From Hymenobacter fodinae (GTDB taxonomy: Bacteria > Bacteroidota > Bacteroidia > Cytophagales > Hymenobacteraceae), in NCBI RefSeq assembly GCF_004745825.1, contig NZ_SRLA01000001.1, forward strand, positions 248,001 to 312,000: a stretch of DNA of 64,000 nt, given 5' to 3'. This document shows positions 34,635-43,581 of the stretch, piece by piece. Position 1 is the stretch's first letter. Every line of letters starts with the position of its first letter. The position numbers and the translations under genes are program-made. The notes under the pieces were generated by a model, which worked only from the letters and a program-made list of their open reading frames with translations, had not been told where the DNA came from and made no database searches.

Positions 34635-34940
34635 ATGTACGCAATTGTCAACATAGCCGGGAAGCAGACCAAGGTCGAAGCCAATAAATTTGTATACGCC
34701 CACAAGCTGGCTGGCAACGTCGGCGACAGCGTAGAGCTGGGCAAAGCCCTCCTCACCGATGATAACGGAACCGTTACCATTGGAGCTCCGCTGCTGGACG
34801 TAACTGTAACCGGAACCATTCTGGCCCACGTAAAGGGTGATAAAGTTCTGGTGTTCAAGAAGAAGCGCCGTAAGGGCTACAAGAAGCTGAACGGTCACCG
34901 TCAGCAGTTCACCAAAGTAATGATCAACACTATTGGGTAA
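34635..34940 (+). CDS. rplU: 50S ribosomal protein bL21
   Basis: A 101-residue ribosomal protein that binds 23S rRNA in the large subunit. The N-terminus MYAIVNIAGKQTKVEANKFVYAHKL and the C-terminal KVLVFKKKRRKGYKKLNGHRQQFTKVMI are diagnostic. Full length for the family. It begins the rplU-rpmA operon, 96 bases before rpmA, under the promoter at 34571-34602. Confidence 0.98.
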   Translation: MYAIVNIAGKQTKVEANKFVYAHKLAGNVGDSVELGKALLTDDNGTVTIGAPLLDVTVTGTILAHVKGDKVLVFKKKRRKGYKKLNGHRQQFTKVMINTIG

Positions 34941-35036
34941 TTGAGTTGCCTGTTTTGCGTTGCCAGTGGCCAGTTCAGTAGAATTCGGCTTTGATCCTGG
35001 CAGCCGGCAACCCTCTACTCTCAACTCAACAATACC

Positions 35037-35354
35037 ATGGCACACAAGAAAGGCGTAGGTAGCTCCAACAACGGTCGTGAATCGCATTCCAAGCGTCTCG
35101 GCGTGAAAATTTTCGGTGGTCAAGGCATCATCGCCGGCAACATCATCGTTCGTCAGCGTGGCACGAAGCACCACCCCGGTCAGAACGTGGGTATCGGTAA
35201 AGACCACACCCTGTTCGCGATGATCGACGGCACGGTGCAGTTCCGCAAGGGCCGCAAAGACCGTTCGTTCGTATCGGTAGTTCCCGCTGTAGTTGACGCC
35301 GCTGAGGTTTCTACTTCCGCTACTGCCTCTGCTGAAGCGCACGACAACGCGTAA
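35037..35354 (+). CDS. rpmA: 50S ribosomal protein bL27
   Basis: A 105-residue ribosomal protein located near the peptidyl-transferase centre. [29 protein letters not shown] is the conserved start, with no cleavable leader of the Firmicutes type. The core ends near residue 85 (DRSFVSVVP), and the last 20 residues are an Ala/Ser/Thr-rich extension longer than in E. coli. Second gene of the rplU operon; a terminator follows. Confidence 0.98.
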   Translation: MAHKKGVGSSNNGRESHSKRLGVKIFGGQGIIAGNIIVRQRGTKHHPGQNVGIGKDHTLFAMIDGTVQFRKGRKDRSFVSVVPAVVDAAEVSTSATASAEAHDNA

Positions 35355-35384
35355 CTCTCGGTAACTCCGGAGTTAGAGATATAG

Positions 35385-35416
35385 AAAAGGGACTGCTCGA
35401 GAGGGCAGTCCCTTTT
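35385..35416. terminator. Bidirectional terminator of rplU-rpmA
   Basis: A perfect 12-bp stem AAAAGGGACTGC (35385-35396) with GCAGTCCCTTTT (35405-35416) and an 8-nt loop, 31 bases after rpmA. It can also serve the convergent cyclase gene. Confidence 0.88.
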
Positions 35417-35436
35417 TGCGTTCGACTGGCCTAGCG

Positions 35437-36204
35437 TTAAGTTATCGCATACAGCACCGGTTTACTGGGGCTGGCATCTAGCTCTAGGCTGGTGACTTGC
35501 AGGTTTAGTAGGTAAAGGCCGTCCTCTACCTCGTCGGGCACGAAGATGAGTTCGGTGATGGTGGCTGCGTGGCGCGTGGCGTGGGGGTACTGCCAGAAGC
35601 CGTGGTGGGCTAGTAGCTCTCCGTCGTCCTCTTCACGGTCTACGCTGGGCAGGTCGAGGAGCAAGTGTTCAATGTGCTGCTCCGCTAGGTACTGGCCTAG
35701 AGCTGGCTCTAGGTAGGTAGGATTCGTGCCGGAGTACTGGCGGGTGCGCTTGGCCTTGTGGTTAGGCAGGGTGCGCAGAATAATAGCTTCGGGGCGAATA
35801 GTCGCATCGGGTCCGCCTTCCAACTCGCGCCGAAAATCGTTTAGCATCACCACTTGGTCGCCTTTGGGCTGGGGGCGGGGCTGCACCGAAACCAAACGGG
35901 CAACGAATAGAAACCGGCGCAGGCAGCGGTTGAGGGTGGCGTGTGGCTCAGCGGAGATGTGACCGTAGCATTCGGTGTGGGTGCCGTTGCCGTGGGGCGT
36001 TACGTGTACGCGCTTGTAGTTAGTGCTGCCGCCTTCCGCCACGCTACCCACAAAGTTGCCTACCCGTATCACATCAAACTGCACTGGCTCGGCCCAAAAA
36101 CAGTTGACTTGATTTTCGCCCGGCGCCAAGGGCAGGGAAATATCCAAGGGAGCATTGGGGTTGAAGGAAAACGTGCGGCCCTGGTAGGGGTAAGTAGCAA
36201 ACAT
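35437..36204 (-). CDS. Cyclase family protein (kynurenine formamidase-like)
   Basis: A 255-residue protein of the cyclase/KynB superfamily of metal-dependent hydrolases. The family metal motif HxGTHxD appears as HGNGTHTECYGH, with Glu-Cys in place of the usual aspartate region. The N-terminus has the typical LDISLPLAPGENQVNCFWAEP, and the C-terminus carries HLLLDLPSVDREEDDG, matching the second conserved strand. Relatives open N-formylkynurenine or cyclise polyketides; the substrate here is unknown. The gene lies 10 bases after the hydrolase gene, so the two form an operon. Confidence 0.85.
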   Translation of the reverse strand: MFATYPYQGRTFSFNPNAPLDISLPLAPGENQVNCFWAEPVQFDVIRVGNFVGSVAEGGSTNYKRVHVTPHGNGTHTECYGHISAEPHATLNRCLRRFLFVARLVSVQPRPQPKGDQVVMLNDFRRELEGGPDATIRPEAIILRTLPNHKAKRTRQYSGTNPTYLEPALGQYLAEQHIEHLLLDLPSVDREEDDGELLAHHGFWQYPHATRHAATITELIFVPDEVEDGLYLLNLQVTSLELDASPSKPVLYAIT

Positions 36205-36214
36205 ACAATAGGTA

Positions 36215-36892
36215 TTAAACAGCGTTTGGCTGAGATGCCGCCACTACGTTGGTCTGCTCAGCCGCCAGTTTATTCAGGATTTCGGCAATTTCTGGGGCGT
36301 GGCTGATAACCATAAAGTGGCCGCCACCCCGGATGAGGTACTCAATGGGCGTGGGGCCGGGCGGGAATACTCGGTCATGGGTGCCCAGAATCTGGGTGCT
36401 GGAGCCGGCAGTGGTGCTGTCCCAATGCAGTAGGCGGTCGATGGCCCACTTGGTGTACACGGGCTCCATGTCGCGCAGAATTTCCTTAAACAGTGGGTAC
36501 TCCTTGTTCTTCACCCCGAAGTACCATTGCCCAGCCCGCGGGAACAGCTTCAGCATCTGGGGCGGCACCAGGTGGTACACGCCCGTTGCCCTAATCAGGC
36601 GTAGCAGCGGCGGTAGGCAGCTGGAATCGGGGATGCTGGAAATAAGCACCGTGCGCAGCTCCGGCCGCATCCGTGTAATTTCCAACGCCACCATTCCCCC
36701 AAATGACACGCCCACCAGCAACCCCAACTGGCCTAGCGGAATCTTGGCAGACATCCGAGCCGCATAATGCGGCAGGGTTTCATCCGGCTCAGGGGTAAGC
36801 CACTGCACCACCTGATTCTCATGCTGTAGCAGCGGCTGCAGGTTCCGGAAAATCCGCTCGTCGGCCCCAAGGCCCGGAATGAGGTAGATCAT
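36215..36892 (-). CDS. Alpha/beta hydrolase
   Basis: A 225-residue small serine hydrolase without signal peptide. MIYLIPGLGADERIF supplies the oxyanion region, and the nucleophile elbow is GVSFGG. The acid is probably in GTHDRVFPPG and the catalytic histidine in GGGHFMVISHAPEI. It is the first gene of a two-gene operon with the cyclase. Acting on an ester or lactone is plausible but not shown. Confidence 0.88.
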   Translation of the reverse strand: MIYLIPGLGADERIFRNLQPLLQHENQVVQWLTPEPDETLPHYAARMSAKIPLGQLGLLVGVSFGGMVALEITRMRPELRTVLISSIPDSSCLPPLLRLIRATGVYHLVPPQMLKLFPRAGQWYFGVKNKEYPLFKEILRDMEPVYTKWAIDRLLHWDSTTAGSSTQILGTHDRVFPPGPTPIEYLIRGGGHFMVISHAPEIAEILNKLAAEQTNVVAASQPNAV

Positions 36893-36999
36893 TGAAGAAT
36901 GAATGAGTGGAGTGAATGAGTGAAACGGCTTTATTAGTGGCCTAGCCTACATGGGTAAAAGGCTGACTTACTCATGTATTCTCCTCACTCATTCACCAC

Positions 37000-37503
37000 T
37001 TAGGGTTCGATGCGCAGGAATACTCCTTCCAGGTAAAAGATGTTGTGGGGTTGATCGGATTCGTATTCTTCGGGGTCTTCGGTTTCAGCGTTCAAGCTGA
37101 TGTCAAAGGTTTCGTCGTCCTCTTCGCCGTCTTCGTTCTCGTCCTCGTCACCAAAGGGGCCATCGGCGGGGTAGGTGCAGGAGAGCTTAAGGGCCACGTT
37201 GGGCAGCGGTACGGGTTGGCTTTCCTCGCTGCTGTATTCGAGTAGGCAGGGCCATTCCGTAACGGTGGCGAGGGCGTCGGCCACGTCCTCCTGGATGGCC
37301 TCGGCGCGGGGGCCCGCCAACCGAATCAGCAGGTCAAGCTGCTGAAAGGGAAGGCCTAAGTGAAAGAAGTGAAGTTCCTGATCAAAAAAGGTGGTGGCCC
37401 AGATAGTTACGTCGTCGGATGTGTCAAAAACAATAGCCGTAATCTGCACCTGCTCGATGAAGAAGTCGGTATCGTCGGCAAGGGCATCAATAAGTCTTCT
37501 CAT
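37000..37503 (-). CDS. Acidic hypothetical protein
   Basis: A 167-residue soluble protein. The start at 37503 gives MRRLIDALADDTDFFIEQV; the earlier Met adds a Cys/Ser-rich leader of 14 residues that looks non-coding. The middle is hydrophobic and strand-rich (AIVFDTSDDVTIWATTFF), and near residue 125 there is a strongly acidic stretch (DEDENEDGEEDDE). I do not recognise the family. It stands alone. Confidence 0.7.
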   Translation of the reverse strand: MRRLIDALADDTDFFIEQVQITAIVFDTSDDVTIWATTFFDQELHFFHLGLPFQQLDLLIRLAGPRAEAIQEDVADALATVTEWPCLLEYSSEESQPVPLPNVALKLSCTYPADGPFGDEDENEDGEEDDETFDISLNAETEDPEEYESDQPHNIFYLEGVFLRIEP

Positions 37504-37722
37504 ACCAGCACTAGAGTTGCAACATACACTAAAGTTCAGCCCCAATTTGGGTGCAACAACCCCGCGCCCACTGGGCAGCTAGCGTGCTATTGCCCGAAAT
37601 GGGAAAGGGAAATTAGGACTTTTGGCGCGGCAACTAGGGTTTAATCCAGTAAAAATGCGGGAGCCAGCCCTAAGTACCTGAGTAGCCGCGCGCTATTTGC
37701 AAAGCTCGACTGTGCACCGTTC

Positions 37723-38865
37723 CTACTCTTCTTCCTGAAATAACTCCAACGTAATCTGGTCGGCCAGCAGCTTGCCTTGGTCAGTGAGGACGAGTACGTG
37801 CTGGGGGCTAAGCGTGGCCCAGCCGGCGTGTTGCAGCTCCTGCAGATAGGTGGCCCGCGGGCCCAGCAGGTCTACGCCTAGAGCGTCGCGGAGGTGGCCT
37901 AAGTCGCAGCCCTGAGCGGTGCGTAAGCTGGTCATCAGGTACTCATTGGCACGGTCGGTGGCGGAAAGGTGCTCCACGGTGGCGGGTACCTCGGCGCGCT
38001 CTAGCACGGCCTGCACGTACTGGGGGTTATTGGCAACGGTGTACTGACGAGTGATTCCGTTGAAGGAGTGGGCGCTAGGGCCTAGGCCTAGGTAGGGCAC
38101 CCCGCGCCAGTACGCTGAGTTGTGGCGCGACTCGCGGCCGGGCTGGCAGAAGTTACTGATTTCGTACTGCTGATAGCCGTGGCGGCTGATTTCCTGGAGC
38201 AGGCGCTCAAACTGGTGGGCCACAAACTCCTCGGGCGCCGCCAGAAACTTGCCCTTCTTCAGCTGCCGCCCAAATACCGTATCGGGCTCAATGGTGAGGG
38301 CATAGCAGGAAAGGTGAGGCACGCCCAACCCAAAGGCAATTTCCATATCCCGCTCCCAAATGCCGTGGCCCTCGGCGGGCACTCCGTAAATCAGGTCTAC
38401 GGAAATGTTCTCGAAGCCCGCGTCCTGAGCCAGCTCCACGCAGACCCGCGACTCCTCAGCGGAGTGGGCCCGATTCATCATGCGCAGGTGCGGCTCGTGG
38501 AAGGTCTGCAGGCCGATGCTCAGGCGGTTGATAGGTGAGGCGGCCAACTCTCGCAGCTTGAGCGCCGTGAGGTCGTCGGGGTTAGCCTCTAGGGTTATTT
38601 CCGCATTCGGGGCCACCGCGAAGTTGCGGTGGATGGCTTCGAAAATAGTATTGAGCTCAGCCTCCGTGAGCAGGGAAGGAGTGCCGCCGCCGAAGTAAAT
38701 CGTGTTGAGTTGGGGAGACTGGCCTAGATAGTCACGACGCAGCTCCATCTCCCGCACTAAGGCTTCCACAAAACGGCTTTTCAGCGCCATGGAGGTGCTG
38801 AAATGAAAGTCGCAGTAGTGGCAGGCTTGTTTGCAGAAGGGAATATGAAGGTAGAGGCCGGACAT
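37723..38865 (-). CDS. hemW: Radical SAM heme chaperone HemW
   Basis: A 380-residue radical SAM protein related to oxygen-independent coproporphyrinogen oxidase. The start at 38865 puts the 4Fe-4S motif C11-x3-C15-x2-C18 in its usual place, followed by DFHFS. Later conserved blocks are YFGGGTPSLL, EITLEANPDDLT, RLSIGLQTF and SVDLIYGVP, and the C-terminal HemW domain is present (QYEISNFCQPGRESRHNSAYW). HemW binds heme and helps deliver it to respiratory enzymes; it does not make porphyrin. The call rests on overall match and length. Confidence 0.93.
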   Translation of the reverse strand: MSGLYLHIPFCKQACHYCDFHFSTSMALKSRFVEALVREMELRRDYLGQSPQLNTIYFGGGTPSLLTEAELNTIFEAIHRNFAVAPNAEITLEANPDDLTALKLRELAASPINRLSIGLQTFHEPHLRMMNRAHSAEESRVCVELAQDAGFENISVDLIYGVPAEGHGIWERDMEIAFGLGVPHLSCYALTIEPDTVFGRQLKKGKFLAAPEEFVAHQFERLLQEISRHGYQQYEISNFCQPGRESRHNSAYWRGVPYLGLGPSAHSFNGITRQYTVANNPQYVQAVLERAEVPATVEHLSATDRANEYLMTSLRTAQGCDLGHLRDALGVDLLGPRATYLQELQHAGWATLSPQHVLVLTDQGKLLADQITLELFQEEE

Positions 38866-39036
38866 GAGTGGAAGCAGCAAAAGAGTGGCCTAGCGGTGCG
38901 GTAGACGCTATCCTAACAGGGTAAGGCCGAACAAGGTGCGCCGGGGAAAATACTCCGGCAGGCGAAAAAGAAAGCCGACCATACTCTGGCGTACTTTCGG
39001 GAAATTAAAAGCGCGTTTTTGCGTTTCAGTTCCCAA

Positions 39037-40911
39037 ATGTACGCCCGCCTTTTCTTTCTTGGCCTGCTAAGCTGGTGGCTATTAAGTGGCCTGGCAACGG
39101 CGCGCGCGCAAACCAGCCCAAACACTCTGGCGCAACCTGCCCTGCAAACGCCGCCGGCTCCCGCTAGGCCAGTCCAGCGGCCCGACTCGGTGGCGCAGCG
39201 GCGGGTGCTGCCCGCCCGGCGGCCCGTAGCGCTGGCCCTGCAAGTAGAAGCCGCCGACCTGCCCGTGGTACGGCGCTACCGCTACCGGCGGGTGCTGCCC
39301 GACTCTGCGGCCGCCGTGCGCGAGTTGCGGGAGTTGGTGCTGGCCCTGCAGGGTGATGCCTACCTCACGGCCTCGGCCGATGAACAGCGCTGGGGCCACG
39401 ACTCTCTGCGGGTGCGCCTGTACGTGGGTGAGAAGTTTCAGTGGGCCCAATTGCGCAATGGCAACCTCGGCGACGGGCTGATGACGCGGGCCGGCTACCG
39501 CGAAAAGCTGTATCGGGGGCAGCCGTTTCAGCCCAAAGAGTGGGCGCAGCTGCAAGAGCGCATTCTGCACGAAGCCGAGAACCAGGGGTTTCCCTTCGCT
39601 ACCGTTACCCTCGACTCGTTGGAGCTGAACGGGGCAGAAGTAGCGGGCCGCGTGGTGCTGCAGCGGGGTCCGGCGGTAGTATTTGACTCCCTCCAGATTG
39701 TGGGCAAAACCAAAACCCGGGTGGGCTTCCTGACGCGCTACCTGCAGATATTTCCGGGGCAGCCTTACAGCCAGCAGAAGATACAAGAGGCAGCGCGGCG
39801 GCTCCGGCAGTTGCCTTACCTGCAGCTACGGGCTGAGCCCGAAGTGCGGTTTGCCCTGGGCAAGGCACGGGTGTACCTGTTGCTCGAAGATCGGGCCTCC
39901 AGCCAGTTTGATGCTATTGTGGGCGTGCTACCCAATGCCAACCCCGGCGTAGGCCAGAAGAAAGTTCAGATTACGGGCGACGTCACCCTGAACCTGCGCA
40001 ACATCAAGGGCGGCGGCAAAGGCATCGGCATCCAGTGGCGTAAACTCGATGCTACCTCCCAGCTACTCGATGCCCAATATGTGCACCCCAGCTTTTTCGG
40101 GACGCCGCTGGAAGTAGGCGGCACGTTTAATCTACTCAAACAAAACGAGCAGTTTCTGACTGTGCGGCCCCGCCTGCAGGTTACGTACCCCACGGCGCAC
40201 GCCGGGCGGGTATCCTTTTTCACCGAGCGCCGCAGCTCCCGCCTGCTAGGCGACTCCACCGCGTTGTCCGTGTACACCACTAGCCTCCCAGAGAACATCG
40301 ACTCCGAGTTCAACTCCTACGGCGTCGATTATGCTTGGAATACCCTCGACGACCCGTACCTACCGCGGCGCGGAATCCTAGCCAGTGGACAAGGGGCCGT
40401 GGGTACTAAACGCATCAACCGTAACCCCGATTTACGGGAGCAGTTGTACCAAACAGTGCCATTACGCTCTACCCAAATCAGTTTGGGTGGACGCGTGGAG
40501 CGCTACTTCCGGATGGGCCGCAATGGGATGCTGTTTACGCGGGTGCGCGGCGAGGCTCTGCTCAATCAGCGGCTGTTTCTAAACGATCTGTTTCGGTTGG
40601 GTGGCCTAGCCACGTTGCGCGGTTTCAATGAACTGAACTTCTACGCCAGCCAGTATGCCGTGGGCACCGCCGAATTTCGGCAATTCACCGGCCCCGATTC
40701 CTACGTGTTCGTCTTCGCCGATCAGGCCTGGCTGCGGCGCGACATCACCACCGAAACCTCCCACGATACGCCGACTGGCCTAGGGGCCGGTCTTAGCTTC
40801 CGAACCCCGGCTGGGCAGTTTCAGTTTGTGTACGCCCTGGGCCGCGACCAACAGCAAAAGTTTGCCCTGGGCTCCGGTAAGATTCACTTCGGCATCACCA
40901 ACCGGTTCTAA
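39037..40911 (+). CDS. BamA/TamA-like outer membrane protein with POTRA domain
   Basis: A 624-residue outer membrane protein. The start at 39037 begins a signal peptide (ARLFFLGLLSWWLLSGLATARAQ). Residues of about 25-80 are Pro/Arg-rich, and POTRA-like repeats follow to about residue 300 (VVLQRGPAVVFDSLQIVGKTKTRVGFLTRYLQI... read as short blocks VFDSLQIVG and FLTRYLQIFPGQPY). The C-terminal half is the 16-stranded Omp85-type barrel, with the RGF-type motif TLRGFNELNF and a final strand ending in TNRF. It probably inserts or secretes envelope proteins. It is shorter than BamA, and the main BamA is probably elsewhere. Confidence 0.88.
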   Translation: MYARLFFLGLLSWWLLSGLATARAQTSPNTLAQPALQTPPAPARPVQRPDSVAQRRVLPARRPVALALQVEAADLPVVRRYRYRRVLPDSAAAVRELRELVLALQGDAYLTASADEQRWGHDSLRVRLYVGEKFQWAQLRNGNLGDGLMTRAGYREKLYRGQPFQPKEWAQLQERILHEAENQGFPFATVTLDSLELNGAEVAGRVVLQRGPAVVFDSLQIVGKTKTRVGFLTRYLQIFPGQPYSQQKIQEAARRLRQLPYLQLRAEPEVRFALGKARVYLLLEDRASSQFDAIVGVLPNANPGVGQKKVQITGDVTLNLRNIKGGGKGIGIQWRKLDATSQLLDAQYVHPSFFGTPLEVGGTFNLLKQNEQFLTVRPRLQVTYPTAHAGRVSFFTERRSSRLLGDSTALSVYTTSLPENIDSEFNSYGVDYAWNTLDDPYLPRRGILASGQGAVGTKRINRNPDLREQLYQTVPLRSTQISLGGRVERYFRMGRNGMLFTRVRGEALLNQRLFLNDLFRLGGLATLRGFNELNFYASQYAVGTAEFRQFTGPDSYVFVFADQAWLRRDITTETSHDTPTGLGAGLSFRTPAGQFQFVYALGRDQQQKFALGSGKIHFGITNRF

Positions 40912-40932
40912 CAGTTTGTTGCCTATAAAATG

Positions 40933-40966
40933 AAAAAGCCCTGACATCAGAGTGCCAGGGCTTTTT
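40933..40966. terminator. Bidirectional terminator
   Basis: AAAAAGCCCTG (40933-40943) pairs perfectly with CAGGGCTTTTT (40956-40966) around a 12-nt loop, between the convergent barrel and esterase genes. Confidence 0.88.
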
Positions 40967-40983
40967 ATACAACTTGATAAAGG

Positions 40984-42171
40984 CTATTGAGCCGCCAGAG
41001 CTTTCTTCAGTTCACCGGCTGCTAACTCTTCCGCCTGCATAGCTTCCGGAATAATAGCACCCATCCCGAAGAACTCGTGGGTTACGTTGTCATACAGTTG
41101 GTACTTCACTGGGACCCCAGCCGCTTGCAGTTTATCGGCGTACGCCTTGCCTTCACTCATCAGCGGGTCGATGCCAGCTCCAATAACAGTGGCAGGAGCC
41201 AAGCCCTTCACGTTAGGGGCCGTTACCAGTGAAATCAGCGGGCTTTTGCCATCAGCGGGCGTGCGCAAATATTTATCAAAGAACCAGGCCATGAAGGGTT
41301 TGCTCAGGGGCTTGGCGTTGGCGTTCTTCTGGTAAGAAGGAGTGTTCAGGTCGTAGCCAGCAATGGGATATACCAGCAGCTGATGCTTGGGCTGCATGGC
41401 ACCTTTGTCGCGGGCCATCATGCAAACGGCCGCCGCTAGGTTGCCGCCAGCGCTTTCGCCGGCTACGGCTACCCGTTTAGGGTCACCCTTGATGGAAGCA
41501 GCATTCTTTAGCACCCATTGGTAAGCGGTAAACGCATCGTTGTGGGCCGTGGGAAATTTGTTTTCGGGAGCCTGCCGGTAGGCCACCGACACGAAGATGG
41601 CCCCGCTTTTCTCGGCCAAGGCCCGCACTGACGAGTCGTAGGTATCGAGGTTAGCAATTACCCAGCCGCCGCCATGGTAATACACCACTACGGGCAGCGG
41701 TCCGGTTGCACCCTGGGGGGTATAAATGCGCGCTTTCAGGCCGGGAGCCATCACCTTGCTCATGGTATCCAGCTTGGATGGGGGAGCCTGCACGTGGAAG
41801 TCGGCCATAACGGCCATAGCGGCATCCGCCGCAGATGGGGCTTTACGCACCTCGGCAACGGGCAGCTTTTCAGGTGGTGTTGGGCCTTGCAGCTTCTCCA
41901 GCTTTTCAATCACCGTTTGCATCTGGGGGCTGATGTTGGGCGCCCAGGCCGGAGCAGGACCCGCTGGCTTAATAGCGTCGGGGGTATTGGTAGCAGTGGA
42001 AGAAGCGGAAGTGTCAGCAGGAGTCGTCTCGGAGCTGGTCGTGCTGGTGGCCGTTTCAGATTCGGACTTCGGCGAGGAATTGCAAGCCGTCAGCGACAGG
42101 CCTAGGGCCAGTGCCGGAACTGCCCACCGCAGCGAGGGCAGGGCAGTGGAGAAGGAGAGAGGGGAGTTCAT
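40984..42171 (-). CDS. HSL-family alpha/beta hydrolase (esterase), lipoprotein
   Basis: A 395-residue lipoprotein esterase. The signal ends in lipobox LTAC, followed by a long Ser/Thr/Glu linker to about residue 70. The catalytic domain carries the hormone-sensitive-lipase signature HGGGW (oxyanion hole) and the nucleophile elbow GESAGGN. The acid is in AGIDPLMSEG and the His in VTHEFFGMG. It should hydrolyse short-chain esters at the cell surface or in the periplasm. It is a single gene with a shared terminator. Confidence 0.93.
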   Translation of the reverse strand: MNSPLSFSTALPSLRWAVPALALGLSLTACNSSPKSESETATSTTSSETTPADTSASSTATNTPDAIKPAGPAPAWAPNISPQMQTVIEKLEKLQGPTPPEKLPVAEVRKAPSAADAAMAVMADFHVQAPPSKLDTMSKVMAPGLKARIYTPQGATGPLPVVVYYHGGGWVIANLDTYDSSVRALAEKSGAIFVSVAYRQAPENKFPTAHNDAFTAYQWVLKNAASIKGDPKRVAVAGESAGGNLAAAVCMMARDKGAMQPKHQLLVYPIAGYDLNTPSYQKNANAKPLSKPFMAWFFDKYLRTPADGKSPLISLVTAPNVKGLAPATVIGAGIDPLMSEGKAYADKLQAAGVPVKYQLYDNVTHEFFGMGAIIPEAMQAEELAAGELKKALAAQ

Positions 42172-42373
42172 AGAGTTTCGGTGTGGTAGTGGTAGATAGT
42201 AAGCTGAAGTATTCTACGGGCGCGGATATTGTGGCGGTGGACAAAGGCCAAAATCCTATACTCAACCCTTAAGCGAATAATGTGTCGATAAATTTTTGTG
42301 CTGATAATCAGGCAGAAGCAGGCTTGTGTTAAGTATTTGTAACCAAGGGGTGTGCTTTTCCGAAAAACCCTAC

Positions 42374-42381
42374 TACATTTG
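42374..42381 (+). promoter_or_regulatory. Putative -7 element of the initiator tRNA
   Basis: TACATTTG is an exact TAnnTTTG match ending 13 bases before the tRNA. The -33 TTG is not obvious. Confidence 0.5.
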
Positions 42382-42394
42382 CATCACCAAACAG

Positions 42395-42467
<73 letters not shown>

Positions 42468-42472
42468 CCTAC

Positions 42473-42505
42473 ACGACCCGGTTGCCATTACGGCAGCCGG
42501 GTCGT
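42473..42505 (+). terminator. Terminator of the tRNA gene
   Basis: ACGACCCGGTTGCC pairs with GGCAGCCGGGTCGT with one wobble (42473-42486 with 42492-42505), followed by TTCTTTT, 6 bases after the tRNA. Confidence 0.88.
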
Positions 42506-42631
42506 TTCTTTTATAGGCGTTTCTGGAGCTGTGACTCGGGTACTTGGTAGCCACCGGTCAGCGTAGGCCACTTGGTGTCAATGCAAGGGGTAATCTGTAC
42601 TTTAGGTACGCTAACTCCTGCTAAATCGCCC

Positions 42632-43555
42632 ATGCTCGACCTGGTAATTGACGCCCGCCCGGCTGACTTGGGCAATGGCTTTGGGGTAAAACGCATTCTG
42701 CCCTATCGGCTGCGGCGCATGCTCGGGCCGTTTATCTTCATGGACCACGCCGGGCCCGTGCAGGTAGCCCCGGAGCTGATACCAGCCCTGGACGTATTGC
42801 CCCACCCTCACATTGGCTTCTCTACGGTCAGCTACCTGTTTGGCGGGCAAGTAACCCACCGCGACAGTCTGGGCGTGGAGCAGATTATCCGGCCAGGCGA
42901 GGTAAACTGGATGACGGCTGGCAGCGGTATTGCTCACTCTGAGCGGTTTGAGGATCCAGCGGCCCTGGCTGGGGGCACCCTAGAAATGCTCCAGACCTGG
43001 GTAGCCCTGCCCGAAGCGGATGAGGAAAGTGCCCCCACTTTTACTAACTACCAACCCCACGAACTGCCCATCTTTACTGACCAAGGCGTGTGGATGCGCC
43101 TTATCGCGGGCGACGCCTTCGGGCTGCACAACGCCGTGAAAACGCACTCGCCGCTGTTTTACCTGCACGTGGTACTGCAAGCTGGCGCCCGGTTTGGCTT
43201 GCCTCGGGGCTACCCCGAGCGGGGCGTTTACATTGCAAAAGGCAATTTGGAAGTAGGAGGCCGCACTTACGGGGCCGGACAGCTGCTAGTCTTCACACCA
43301 GGCATCGACCCAGTACTGGTGGCCCCGGAAGCTACTACCCTAATGCTGCTGGGCGGCGAGCCTCTGGGTGAGCGGTTTATTTGGTGGAATTTTGTGTCGT
43401 CGAGGCGCGAGCGAATTGAGCAGGCTAAGGCCGACTGGCAGGCGGGCCGGATTGTGCTACCTCCGAACGACAACCATGAGTTCGTGCCCTTGCCCCAAGA
43501 TCGTACTCGGCCAGCCGGGTCGGGCGGTTCTCCTCCACCCCAGGCCTTGTCCTGA
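42632..43555 (+). CDS. Pirin family protein
   Basis: A 307-residue bicupin. The start at 42632 gives MLDLVIDARPADLGNGFGVKRILP; the upstream frame is not conserved. The N-terminal cupin contains PHPHIGFSTVSYLF, THRDSLG and GEVNWMTAGSGIAHSE, providing three His and one Glu as iron ligands. The second cupin follows (GVYIAKGNLEVGGRTYGAGQLLVF). Bacterial pirins can act as quercetin dioxygenases or as redox-sensing regulators. No partner gene is linked. Confidence 0.93.
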   Translation: MLDLVIDARPADLGNGFGVKRILPYRLRRMLGPFIFMDHAGPVQVAPELIPALDVLPHPHIGFSTVSYLFGGQVTHRDSLGVEQIIRPGEVNWMTAGSGIAHSERFEDPAALAGGTLEMLQTWVALPEADEESAPTFTNYQPHELPIFTDQGVWMRLIAGDAFGLHNAVKTHSPLFYLHVVLQAGARFGLPRGYPERGVYIAKGNLEVGGRTYGAGQLLVFTPGIDPVLVAPEATTLMLLGGEPLGERFIWWNFVSSRRERIEQAKADWQAGRIVLPPNDNHEFVPLPQDRTRPAGSGGSPPPQALS

Positions 43556-43581
43556 CTTGGCGTGGGACTGGCCTAGAGTGC